Shown here: positions 1-6,911 of the stretch, piece by piece
How the letters are laid out: the number at the start of each line of letters is the position of its first letter
How positions within the stretch are numbered: position 1 is the first letter of the stretch
Origin: an uncultured Bacteroidales bacterium
GTDB lineage: Bacteria; Bacteroidota; Bacteroidia; Bacteroidales; Muribaculaceae
Direction of reading: 5' to 3'
Assembly: GCA_900547755.1 (NCBI GenBank)
Contig: URIC01000058.1
Coordinates: forward strand, 1-9,945
Length of the DNA: 9,945 bases
The notes under the pieces: model-generated
Databases searched by the model: none
Told to the model about the DNA's origin: nothing
Seen by the model: only the letters and a program-made list of their open reading frames with translations
Translations under genes and position numbers: made by a program

Positions 1-2006
1 CTATCAGCGGCAGCACAATGACTATCTTCCCCGTGGCCGAACAGCAGCTGGCCAAGGATGTCACATATAAAGTGATAATCAACCCCAACACTGTCGGTGA
101 CATAGCCGGCAACAACGGTAACGAGCGCATCGAAATCTCCTATATCGGTACATACGAGAACGATGCTCCCCTGGTGGACGGTGTCATTTTCTCCGAAGAC
201 TTCAACATGGGCTTAAGCAACATGATGCTCTTTGACGGCGACCAGCAGAATCCTGTCGCGGAGGTGGCCAACTGGGGCTTCAAAGCCGAATACCCCTGGT
301 GGTACGTGCGCGACAACGAGGATACCATGGAACAGAGCGCCGCTTCCCACTCCATGTATACCCCCGCAGGCAAGAGCGACGACTGGATGGTTACCCGCCG
401 TCTGTATATCCCCGATGACAGTTGTACGCTTAGCTTCGACTCCCAGAGCTACAAGAATAATCGCGAGGATTACCTCAAGGTCTATATCCTCACTACCGAC
501 GACATCTACACCGCTCCTATCACCAAGCCTTTCATAGACCGCTTCAAGAGCGAGGGCGAGCTTGTCTACAACGAGAAGCAGGAGCCCGGCAAGAGCGGGG
601 AACTCCTGGCCGGCGACTGGAAGCACAATGTACTGAAGCTGGATAAGTATGCCGGCAAGAACATCTACATCGCTTTCGTCAACGACAACGAGAACCAGAG
701 CGCTATCTTCCTGGACAACGTACTCGTACAGCAGGATATGGCCTTCACTTTCGGCGTCGACGCCACGGAGTTCGTGGTTGACGGCACTTCCATTCCCGTA
801 AAGGTCAAGCTCTCCGTACTCAGCGAGGAGACTTACGACGACTTCACCCTGAACCTGTATGACGGCGAGGGCGACGTCGTGGCATCCAAGGAACTCACCG
901 GACTGAACCTGAAGAAAGGCGATGCCGCATACGCTTACACTTTCGAGAAGGAACTTCCCCTGACCAAGGGCCGTCTCAACGAATACAGCGTAGAGGCTGC
1001 CTCCGGCGACAAGAAGGTGGTAATGAACAAGACTGTCAAGAATCTCCGCTTCCAGCCTGAGCGCGTAGTCGTGATTGAAGAGGGAACAGGCACCAAGTGC
1101 GGTTACTGCCCCTTGGGTCACCGCGCTCTCGAGATTATAGACGAGACTTATGGCGACAAGGTAATCCCCGTGGCCGTACACAGCTATTCCGGCGGTTCGG
1201 ACTTCATGACAAACTGGACATCCAGCTATGGCTCGTTCCTGGGCTTCGCTCAATTCCCCATCGGTCTGCTCAACCGTCAGTACGTGGCGTCTCCCATGGC
1301 TGTGACAGGAAATACCTATAGCCTCACTTCCGAGGAGGGCGACAACACCTGGGTAGACTATCTTCCCAAGATGATGAGCGAACTCACCGATGCCGAGATT
1401 CACATTGACCACGCCACAATAGACAAAGACAAGAAGATGATTGAGGTAGGCGTGAATATGCGTTACGCATACGACAACGACAATGTCAACCTCAACCTCT
1501 ACACAGTGGTTCTGGAGAATGGCCTCAAGGCTCGCCAGACCAGCAATGTCTCCAACAACGAATCTGAAATCCTGGGTGACTGGGGCAAGGGTGGAAAGTA
1601 TGGCAAACCCAGTGTAAGCTATACATTCGACCATGTCGCACGCGGTATGCACGGCACCTCCTATGCAGGTGTTCCCGGCCTCTTCCCCCGCCAGGTGAAC
1701 AGTGCCGACACTTACAAGCAGGTTTACGCCTTCGAAGCTCCCATGGAGCTGGAGGACATGAACAATGCCGAGGTAGTGGTAATGCTTCTGGATGCCAACT
1801 CCCAGCGCGTCATCAACGCCGCCAAGGCTCCCTGCCTGGTAGGTGTGGTAGGTGTGGACAATGTCTTTGACGAGAACGTCCGTGCCAACGGCGACGTTTA
1901 CAACATCGCAGGTGTCAAGGTGCTTGAGAATGCCACAATCGAGGACGTCAACCGTCTGGAGAAGGGCATATACATCTTCAACGGCAAGAAAGTGATGGTA
2001 CGCTGA
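1..2006 (+). CDS. Large exported Omp28-type surface protein with a CxxC thioredoxin-like domain (5' truncated)
   Basis: The reading frame is open to the left edge, so the true start lies outside the window; the first Met (base 18) is used only for numbering. Residues 1-42 (TYKVIINPNTVGDIAGNNGNE) resemble the end of a Big_5/SbsA Ig-like domain. Residues 55-238 look like a cleaved-adhesin/choice-of-anchor-J beta-sandwich (FSEDFN, DDWMVTRRLYIP, NIYIAFVND, IFLDNVLV). Residues 245-345 look like another Ig-like domain. From about 347 an Omp28-like thioredoxin fold follows, with CGYC at 361-364 and FAQFPIGLLNR after it. The last 36 residues (VYNIAGVKVL to KGIYIFNGKKVMVR) match the short C-terminal tails of exported Bacteroidales proteins, possibly a sorting or anchoring signal. 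Secretion and surface location are inferred from family; the substrate is unknown. Whether CGYC is redox-active cannot be judged from sequence. The gene ends in tandem stops, TGA TAA, just before the shared hairpin. Confidence 0.85.
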   Translation, partial: ISGSTMTIFPVAEQQLAKDVTYKVIINPNTVGDIAGNNGNERIEISYIGTYENDAPLVDGVIFSEDFNMGLSNMMLFDGDQQNPVAEVANWGFKAEYPWWYVRDNEDTMEQSAASHSMYTPAGKSDDWMVTRRLYIPDDSCTLSFDSQSYKNNREDYLKVYILTTDDIYTAPITKPFIDRFKSEGELVYNEKQEPGKSGELLAGDWKHNVLKLDKYAGKNIYIAFVNDNENQSAIFLDNVLVQQDMAFTFGVDATEFVVDGTSIPVKVKLSVLSEETYDDFTLNLYDGEGDVVASKELTGLNLKKGDAAYAYTFEKELPLTKGRLNEYSVEAASGDKKVVMNKTVKNLRFQPERVVVIEEGTGTKCGYCPLGHRALEIIDETYGDKVIPVAVHSYSGGSDFMTNWTSSYGSFLGFAQFPIGLLNRQYVASPMAVTGNTYSLTSEEGDNTWVDYLPKMMSELTDAEIHIDHATIDKDKKMIEVGVNMRYAYDNDNVNLNLYTVVLENGLKARQTSNVSNNESEILGDWGKGGKYGKPSVSYTFDHVARGMHGTSYAGVPGLFPRQVNSADTYKQVYAFEAPMELEDMNNAEVVVMLLDANSQRVINAAKAPCLVGVVGVDNVFDENVRANGDVYNIAGVKVLENATIEDVNRLEKGIYIFNGKKVMVR

Positions 2007-2027
2007 TAAAGAGCGTACCTCACCTCC

Positions 2028-2080
2028 GAAATAGAATAGAGCGGCGCCCCCTCTCAGGGAGCGCCGCTCTATTCTATTTC
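2028..2080. terminator. Bidirectional intrinsic terminator between convergent genes
   Basis: A perfect 20-bp inverted repeat pairs 2028-2047 with 2061-2080. The closing end is A/T-rich (GAAATAGAATAG) and the inner end is GC-rich (AGCGGCGC). Inside the 13-base gap, CCCT and AGGG can add four more pairs after one C/A mismatch, leaving a CTC loop. The A/T-rich base gives an A tract on one side and a T tract on the other in both directions. The hairpin lies 22 bases after the stop of the surface-protein gene and just past the end of the lipoprotein gene, so it probably serves both. No long uninterrupted T run follows the stem on either strand. Confidence 0.88.
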
Positions 2081-2091
2081 ATTATATAGTT

Positions 2092-2427
2092 TTATTCGTC
2101 TGCTTTGTCTGCCTTGTCGGCTTTCTTGGAGGACTTTTCTTTGTTTTCCTTCGATTCTTTTTTGGATTTGGATGCTTCGTCGGAATCTTTGGCGGATTCC
2201 TTGACTTCTTCCTTTGTTCCATCTGTCTGTTCTTCTGTGGGAATGACAGCTTCGGCTACTTCTTCAGTCGCCGGGACAGAGTCTTCGGTAACGGTTATTT
2301 CTTCGTCTACTTCCTCCACTATCTGTGCGGGGACGGAACCTTCGGTGTCTGCCTTCTGTTCGCTTTTGCCACATGCCGTGACTCCGAGCAGCGCCACGGC
2401 GCTGAGTGTCAACATAATTTTTTTCAT
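2092..2427 (-). CDS. Small acidic lipoprotein with a lysine-rich tail
   Basis: This 111-residue protein begins MKKIMLTLSAVALLGVTAC, a lipoprotein signal peptide with a two-Lys n-region, a hydrophobic core and a lipobox (V-T-A-C) placing the lipidated Cys at 19. The mature part has no hydrophobic core: residues 30-75 are very rich in Glu/Asp, while 86-108 are rich in Lys, ending in three KAD units. It is therefore likely disordered and strongly polar in charge. A SVPA motif occurs twice (about 31 and 53). No known domain is recognised. It lies 21 bases downstream of the FtsX/LolE-type permease and is probably co-transcribed with it. The start is chosen because the next Met (residue 5) would lose the basic n-region. 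Orphan lipoproteins like this are common in Bacteroidales. The function is unknown; a link to the permease is only inferred from position. Confidence 0.82.
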   Translation of the reverse strand: MKKIMLTLSAVALLGVTACGKSEQKADTEGSVPAQIVEEVDEEITVTEDSVPATEEVAEAVIPTEEQTDGTKEEVKESAKDSDEASKSKKESKENKEKSSKKADKADKADE

Positions 2428-2448
2428 TATTCAAATATATAAAGGTTG

Positions 2449-3840
2449 TTATTTCTTTTTTGCCTTGACGGAAGCTGTCTTGGCCGCGTATGCCGAGGCG
2501 ACCGCTCCTGTGAGGATGGCTATCCCTATACTGAGTATTAGAACAAGCAGGATGTCCCAGATGTTCAGGCGCACGGGGTAGACGCTGAGCAGCATATCCG
2601 AACTGCCGGGAATGGTGATGAGTCCAAACTGCATCTGAAGCAGGCACAGAACCACGCCGAGTACTGTTCCGGTTGCCGAACCTATGAGGCATACCATTAC
2701 GCTTTCGTAGAAGAATACGCGCCCTATGAATCCTCGCGTGGCACCGAAATCGGTCATGGTAAGGATGTTGCGGCGTTTCTCCACTATCAGCATCGATAGC
2801 GTGCTGATGATATTGAAGGAGGCTATGAGCAGTATGAAACTCAGCAACAGGAATGTAATCCACTTCTCTATGGAGACCATACGGAAATGAAGGGTCTGTT
2901 GCCGTTCACGGTCGCTTATCTTGTACGCCGGGCCTAAAATTTCTTCTATCCGGGATTGCACGGTCGCGAGACCGGCGCCCTTGTCCAAACCCACATAAAT
3001 GGAATTGGCCTGTGTGTCATATTCAAGCAAGCGGCGGGCCGTCTCGATGTCCGTGATTAGAGTGGCGCCGTCGAACTCGGACTGGTCTGACCGGAACACG
3101 CCGGTCACTTCCAGGGAGTCAAGCATGAACCCTGTGGCGGGGTTGGCGAAGTTGATGTCGGCGGTGCGACGTGGCAGAAAAACGATGATTCCGGCATCGG
3201 TGGCGGGAGGAAGGCCGAGATTGGAGGCCACCCCCACGGAGGCAAGCACAGGAGATGCCGGCAGTTCCGGCTCCTCGGCTGTTTCGTCGCTGAGGTCGGA
3301 TGCCTCGAAGAGGGCTGCTTCGTCAAACTCCTCGGAGGCCAATCCGTCAATCTGCGCCTCGTCGGCCGGTGAGAGGTCCTTTGCCTCCTCGGTCTCGGTG
3401 AGCTGCTGAAGATGCGGTTTCCAGCGACCGGTGACAAGCAGCGAGTCAATGGCGGTGAGCCTCCTGTAAGCGTCGGGTCTCACGCCTAAAAGGCGTATCG
3501 GGAGCTGGTGGCTGTCGTAATACGCCACAGCTTCGTCGGTCACGGCGGCGCTTGTCACTGCCACTCCGGGCACATTGCCTATCGCAAGCTCCAGGGAGTC
3601 CGCGTCGTCAATAAGAGAGCCGCGAACCGGCTCTACCAGAAGGTCCGGAATGATGCGGGAGTCTCGCCCCATGATTGCGTCCCTGAATCCATTGAAGACG
3701 GAGAGGACGCATATTATGGCCATAGTGGCCAGGGCCACGCCGCACACTCCCGCCACAGCTATGGCTGTGACGGCGCTGTGTGACTTGCGTGACCACAGAT
3801 AGCGGGAGGCTATGCGTATGGCAAGGCTGTCAGGCTTCAC
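2449..3840 (-). CDS. FtsX/LolE-family ABC transporter permease, probably lipoprotein release
   Basis: This 463-residue inner-membrane protein follows the LolC/LolE/MacB plan: a cytoplasmic N-terminus (IASRYLWSRKSHSAV), TM1 at about 24-48, a large periplasmic domain at about 50-320, then three C-terminal TM segments at about 326-350, 377-402 and 427-452 forming the FtsX domain. The segment IEKWITFLLLSFILLIASFNIISTLSMLIVEKRRNI is cut here to its landmarks: SFNIISTLSMLI at 341-352, then the EKRRNIL coupling region. Lol permeases extract lipoproteins from the inner membrane, powered by a LolD-type ATPase, which is not in this window. Bacteroidales annotations usually place this gene next to rbfA. 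The start is GTG at 3840; its GTGA overlaps the rbfA stop, suggesting translational coupling, and the N-terminus matches the family. An acidic insert at about 147-194 looks unusual. MacB-like or other FtsX roles are possible. Confidence 0.88.
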   Translation of the reverse strand: MKPDSLAIRIASRYLWSRKSHSAVTAIAVAGVCGVALATMAIICVLSVFNGFRDAIMGRDSRIIPDLLVEPVRGSLIDDADSLELAIGNVPGVAVTSAAVTDEAVAYYDSHQLPIRLLGVRPDAYRRLTAIDSLLVTGRWKPHLQQLTETEEAKDLSPADEAQIDGLASEEFDEAALFEASDLSDETAEEPELPASPVLASVGVASNLGLPPATDAGIIVFLPRRTADINFANPATGFMLDSLEVTGVFRSDQSEFDGATLITDIETARRLLEYDTQANSIYVGLDKGAGLATVQSRIEEILGPAYKISDRERQQTLHFRMVSIEKWITFLLLSFILLIASFNIISTLSMLIVEKRRNILTMTDFGATRGFIGRVFFYESVMVCLIGSATGTVLGVVLCLLQMQFGLITIPGSSDMLLSVYPVRLNIWDILLVLILSIGIAILTGAVASAYAAKTASVKAKKK

Positions 3841-4211
3841 TTCTCTTCTGTCGGCTCCTCATCGTGCAGGTGCGGGTCGGATGCCAGAAGCCGGTCTATG
3901 TTCTCCACATAGTCCAGGGAGTCGTCTGTATAGAACTGGAGTTCCGGGCATTTGCGCAGAATGTCCTTGACGCGGGCTGCCAGTTCGTAGCGCACGGTTT
4001 TGGTCTGTTCGCGTATATTGGAAATGATTTCCGCTCCCTTCTCCGAGGGGAATATGCTCAGGTACACACGGGCCAGGCTGAGGTCCGGACTAATCTTGAC
4101 ACCTGAGACACTGACCAGAACGCCGCCCATGGCGGCTGTCTGCCGACGGAAGATTTCACTCAGCTCCTTCTGGAGCATACGGGATATTTTTGCCTGTCTT
4201 TTATTTTCCAT
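3837..4211 (-). CDS. rbfA: Ribosome-binding factor A
   Basis: RbfA is a small KH-like protein that binds the immature 30S subunit and helps 16S rRNA 5'-end processing and cold adaptation. This 124-residue version matches the family in length and landmarks: the N-terminal helix with RQAKISRMLQKELSEIFRR, the strand VSVSGVKISPDLSLARVYLSIF (33-54, key SPDL and ARVYLS), the middle helix with IREQTKTVRYELAARV, and the C-terminal RKCPELQFYTDDSLDYV followed by NIDRLL. A short acidic tail (DEEPTEEK) follows. The ATG at 4209-4211 gives the expected N-terminus. It ends in a 4-base overlap with the permease gene. The 83 bases upstream contain no clear Bacteroidetes promoter, so it may be read from the preceding methyltransferase gene or from a weak promoter. 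Confidence 0.96.
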   Translation of the reverse strand: MENKRQAKISRMLQKELSEIFRRQTAAMGGVLVSVSGVKISPDLSLARVYLSIFPSEKGAEIISNIREQTKTVRYELAARVKDILRKCPELQFYTDDSLDYVENIDRLLASDPHLHDEEPTEEK

Positions 4212-4294
4212 AATTTCGGGTTTGTCTTTTCATTATATAACGTATGTGTGTGCCGCAATGTTTGAAAAGCCTCGAAACGGTTTCCAAAAGCCAA

Positions 4295-4924
4295 TCACGT
4301 CACACGTATCAGCGTCAGGCCGTCCCGCAGGGGTAGAATCACCTTTTCCGCATCGGGGTCGGCAGCCACTATGTCGTTGAAGAGCATCACCCCTTCGGTC
4401 TGGGATGAATGGCGCTCATCGGCCACCACATGGCCGTCCCAGAGGGTGTTGTCGGCCACTATCAGGCCGCCGGGCCGCATACGTGGTTTCACCAGTCGGT
4501 AATAGTCGGCATACATACGTTTGTCCGCATCTATAAAGGTGAGGTCAAACATCTGGCCCGGAGCTACGAGAGGTATCAGTTGCGAGGCATCCCCGATGTG
4601 CAGTCTCACTTTGTGTCCGTGGGGACTGCGGCTTAAGGAACGGTGAATGAAGTCTTCAAGTTCATCGTTGGCCTCGATGGTATGCACTGTCCCGTCGGCG
4701 GGCAGTCCTTCGGCCATGCACAGGGCCGAGTAGGCCGAATAAGTGCCGAGTTCCAACACCTGCCGTGCGCCGCATAGCCGGACCAGCATACGGAGCAGAC
4801 GCCCCTGCAGGTGGCCCGAGCACATACGCGGGTTGTAGAGGTGCAGGTTCGTGTCCCGCTCTATCTCCGTAAGCTCCGCCGGTTCCGGGTCTATGTGGGC
4901 GAGTATGTACTCATCCAGGGTCAT
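4295..4924 (-). CDS. Class I SAM-dependent O-methyltransferase (PF01596/YrrM-like)
   Basis: This 209-residue protein has the hallmarks of the metal-dependent O-methyltransferase family: SAM motif I VLELGTYSAYSA (57-68), the ribose-binding acidic residue in HTIEAND (E84), FIDADKRMYADYY (130-142, with Asp132/Asp134) and GGLIVADNTLWDG (152-164, with Asp158-Asn159 as likely metal ligands). The nearest characterised bacterial relative by family is YrrM/TrmR of Bacillus, which methylates 5-hydroxyuridine at tRNA position 34. Catechol or caffeoyl-CoA methyltransferases share the fold, so the substrate here is not settled. The start at 4924 is chosen because its ATGA overlaps the aroQ stop by four bases and it begins with a family-like N-terminus. 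A longer in-frame extension upstream would lie wholly within aroQ and is low-complexity, so it is rejected. Confidence 0.92.
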   Translation of the reverse strand: MTLDEYILAHIDPEPAELTEIERDTNLHLYNPRMCSGHLQGRLLRMLVRLCGARQVLELGTYSAYSALCMAEGLPADGTVHTIEANDELEDFIHRSLSRSPHGHKVRLHIGDASQLIPLVAPGQMFDLTFIDADKRMYADYYRLVKPRMRPGGLIVADNTLWDGHVVADERHSSQTEGVMLFNDIVAADPDAEKVILPLRDGLTLIRVT

Positions 4925-5367
4925 GGGCGCAGAAGGGAGACAAGACCCTGCAGGGCTACGGCATAAGACTCCAGTCCGAAGCCTGCCACGGTGGCTTTGC
5001 ACACGGGACCAAGCACGGACTTGCGGCGAAATTCCTCGCGTGCCGAGGGGTTGGAGATATGTACTTCCACCACCGGCAGGGGGGCGATGGCTGCCACTGC
5101 ATCCGCAAGGGCGTATGAACAATGGGTGTAGGCCCCCGCATTGAGAAGCACGCCGTCCGCCCGCTCATCTTCCGTTCCGATAAGCGCGGAATGTAGAGAG
5201 TCTATCAGAGTTCCTTCGCAGTTGCTCTGCATATAGCGGATATTCACCTGCGGGAAGCGCTTCTGCAGGGAGGGCAAAAAAGACTCGAACTTACGTGAAC
5301 CGTAGATGTGCGGTTCACGTAGTCCGAGCATATTCAGATTGGGTCCGTTTATTATCAGGACATTCAT
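4921..5367 (-). CDS. aroQ: Type II 3-dehydroquinate dehydratase
   Basis: The enzyme converts 3-dehydroquinate to 3-dehydroshikimate, step three of the shikimate pathway, in the cytoplasm as a dodecamer. At 148 residues it has the normal type II length. Visible landmarks are IINGPNLNMLG (5-15), the catalytic loop REPHIYG with Arg17 and Tyr22, the QSNCEG segment (47-52), NAGAYTH (76-82) with the substrate-binding Asn76, and EVHISNP (101-107) with the catalytic His103, followed by EEFRRKSV. The start at 5367 is chosen over the upstream extension because MNVLIINGPNLN is the typical N-terminus. It sits 40 bases after cysS and its stop overlaps the methyltransferase start as ATGA. All active-site residues expected for the family are present. 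Confidence 0.97.
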   Translation of the reverse strand: MNVLIINGPNLNMLGLREPHIYGSRKFESFLPSLQKRFPQVNIRYMQSNCEGTLIDSLHSALIGTEDERADGVLLNAGAYTHCSYALADAVAAIAPLPVVEVHISNPSAREEFRRKSVLGPVCKATVAGFGLESYAVALQGLVSLLRP

Positions 5368-5407
5368 ATCATGTAAAAAGCCTCTGAATCTGAGTTTGTG
5401 TCTGGTG

Positions 5408-6886
5408 TCAGGCCTTGACGCTCCACTCCACGCCGTTCTTGGTGTCCTTGACATCGAATCCGGCTTCGGCCAGGCGGTCTCGGATAAGGTCGGAAGTGGC
5501 CCAGTCCTTGTTGGCCTTGGCGTTCTTGCGTATTTCCATGAGCAGGTTCACGGCCTCCTCGTAGGGTTTCAGCTTGTCGGGATTGTCGCCGGTGTCGGAT
5601 GTGCGTATGCCGAGCAGCTCCACCAGGAAGATGTCGAACAGATGCCGCAGTGACGCCAGGTCGTCGGAGGAGAGCTTCACCTCGCCGGAATTGGCGGCGT
5701 TGATGATACGGCTGGCCTCGAAAAGCTGGGCAATCACCTGCGGGGTGTTCAGGTCGTCGTCCATGGCCTCATAGCAGCGGGCTGCGAAGTCAGGCACCTC
5801 TATCGTGCTTTTCTCGGCGGGCAGAAGGGCCTGGAGGCGGTGGTAGCTCTCAAGCATCTTCTGGAGCGCCTTTTCCGAACTTTGCAGAGCGGCGTTGCTG
5901 AAGTCCACGGTGCTGCGGTAGTGCGCCTGTAGGATGAAGAAGCGTATTACCATGGGGGCGTAAGCCTTTTCAAGCAAGGGGTGCGAGCCGGTGAAGAACT
6001 CCTCCAGGTTGATGAAGTTGTTGTAGCTCTTGCCCATCTTCTTGCCGTTGATGGTAATCATATTGTTGTGCATCCAGTATCTTACAGCCTGATGTCCCTG
6101 GGCCGCCACGCTCTGGGCTATCTCGCACTCGTGGTGGGGGAAGAGGAGGTCCAGTCCGCCGCCGTGGATGTCGAAGGTCTCGCCCAGGTACTTCTGGCCC
6201 ATGGTGGAACACTCCAGATGCCAGCCGGGGAATCCCTCGCTCCAGGGTGAGGGCCAGTGCATTATGTGTTCGGGAGAAGCGCGTTTCCAAAGTGCGAAAT
6301 CCAGCGGATTGCGCTTCTCGCTCTGTCCGTCCAGGGTGCGGGTATTGCTCTCCAGGTCCTCGATGTTGCGGCCCGAAAGGATGCCGTACCTGTGGTCTCT
6401 GTTATACTTCTCCACATCGAAGTATACGGAGCCCTGGCTCTCGTAGGCATATCCGGCCTCAAGGATTTTCTTCACATACTCTATCTGTTCGATAATGTGG
6501 CCGGAGGCGTGAGGCTCTATCGAAGGGGGCAGCACGCCCAGGGCCTCCATGTCGCGATGGTAGCGGTTCAGGTAGTGCTGCACCACTTCCATTGGCTCAA
6601 GTTGCTCCAGACGGGCCTTCTTGGCTATCTTGTCCTCACCCTCGTCGGCGTCGTGTTCCAGGTGTCCTACATCGGTGATGTTGCGCACATAGCGCACCTT
6701 GTAGCCGAGGTGGCGGAGGTAGCGGTACAGGATGTCGAAGGTCACAGCCGGGCGGGCGTGGCCCAGATGGGCGTCGCCGTAGACCGTGGGACCGCACACA
6801 TACATGCCCGCCATCCCCTCGTGCAGCGGCCTGAACAGTTCTTTCTGCCGCGTGAGACTGTTGTATATCAGCAGGTTTGTCTCCAT
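5408..6886 (-). CDS. cysS: Cysteinyl-tRNA synthetase
   Basis: This class I synthetase attaches Cys to tRNA(Cys) in the cytoplasm. The 492 residues match the full-length family. The N-terminal Rossmann domain shows YVCGPTVYGDAHLGHARP (29-46) with the HIGH-type motif HLGH at 40-43, and NITDVGH (69-75). Likely zinc ligands by comparison with the E. coli enzyme are Cys31, Cys226 (HLECS), His251 and Glu255 (FPHHECE). The KMSKS-type loop reads KMGKS at 283-287, a variant I recall as usual in Bacteroidetes. The remainder is the helical DALR/anticodon-binding region, ending NGVEWSVKA. The gene starts 25 bases after the DUF3467 gene and probably shares its transcript from the promoter at 7269-7299. 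Confidence 0.98.
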   Translation of the reverse strand: METNLLIYNSLTRQKELFRPLHEGMAGMYVCGPTVYGDAHLGHARPAVTFDILYRYLRHLGYKVRYVRNITDVGHLEHDADEGEDKIAKKARLEQLEPMEVVQHYLNRYHRDMEALGVLPPSIEPHASGHIIEQIEYVKKILEAGYAYESQGSVYFDVEKYNRDHRYGILSGRNIEDLESNTRTLDGQSEKRNPLDFALWKRASPEHIMHWPSPWSEGFPGWHLECSTMGQKYLGETFDIHGGGLDLLFPHHECEIAQSVAAQGHQAVRYWMHNNMITINGKKMGKSYNNFINLEEFFTGSHPLLEKAYAPMVIRFFILQAHYRSTVDFSNAALQSSEKALQKMLESYHRLQALLPAEKSTIEVPDFAARCYEAMDDDLNTPQVIAQLFEASRIINAANSGEVKLSSDDLASLRHLFDIFLVELLGIRTSDTGDNPDKLKPYEEAVNLLMEIRKNAKANKDWATSDLIRDRLAEAGFDVKDTKNGVEWSVKA

Positions 6887-6911
6887 GTCGGGGTGGGAAA
6901 TGTTAACTCAA

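Noticed and set aside
213..1652. 479-codon open frame antisense to the surface-protein gene
   Set aside because: It is in a reverse frame of a gene with clear domain structure; its translation is a low-complexity run of Val/Leu/Ala/His without any recognisable domain, as expected from the codon bias of the real gene.
2095..2121. Tandem 9-base repeat at the end of the lipoprotein gene as a phase-variable repeat
   Set aside because: The three KAD-coding units differ in sequence and keep the frame, so slippage would only change the number of tail units.
2432..2439. TATATTTG on the - strand as a -7 promoter for the lipoprotein
   Set aside because: It matches TAnnTTTG but lies only about five bases before the ATG, has no TTTG at 19-21 bases upstream, and sits in A/T-rich DNA where chance matches are likely; it would imply a nearly leaderless mRNA.
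4212..4294. Promoter or terminator between the methyltransferase and rbfA
   Set aside because: The gap has an A/T-rich TTATATAATG stretch and a GAAAC/GTTTC palindrome, but no TAnnTTTG element and no stable hairpin with a T tract.
4925..5122. 66-residue N-terminal extension of the methyltransferase
   Set aside because: It falls entirely inside aroQ, is Arg/Gly/Pro/Ser-rich, and the ATGA overlap supports the internal start.
5895..6042. KMGKS in CysS as a broken KMSKS motif
   Set aside because: All other catalytic and zinc-binding residues are intact and this variant is, to my knowledge, common in Bacteroidetes CysS.
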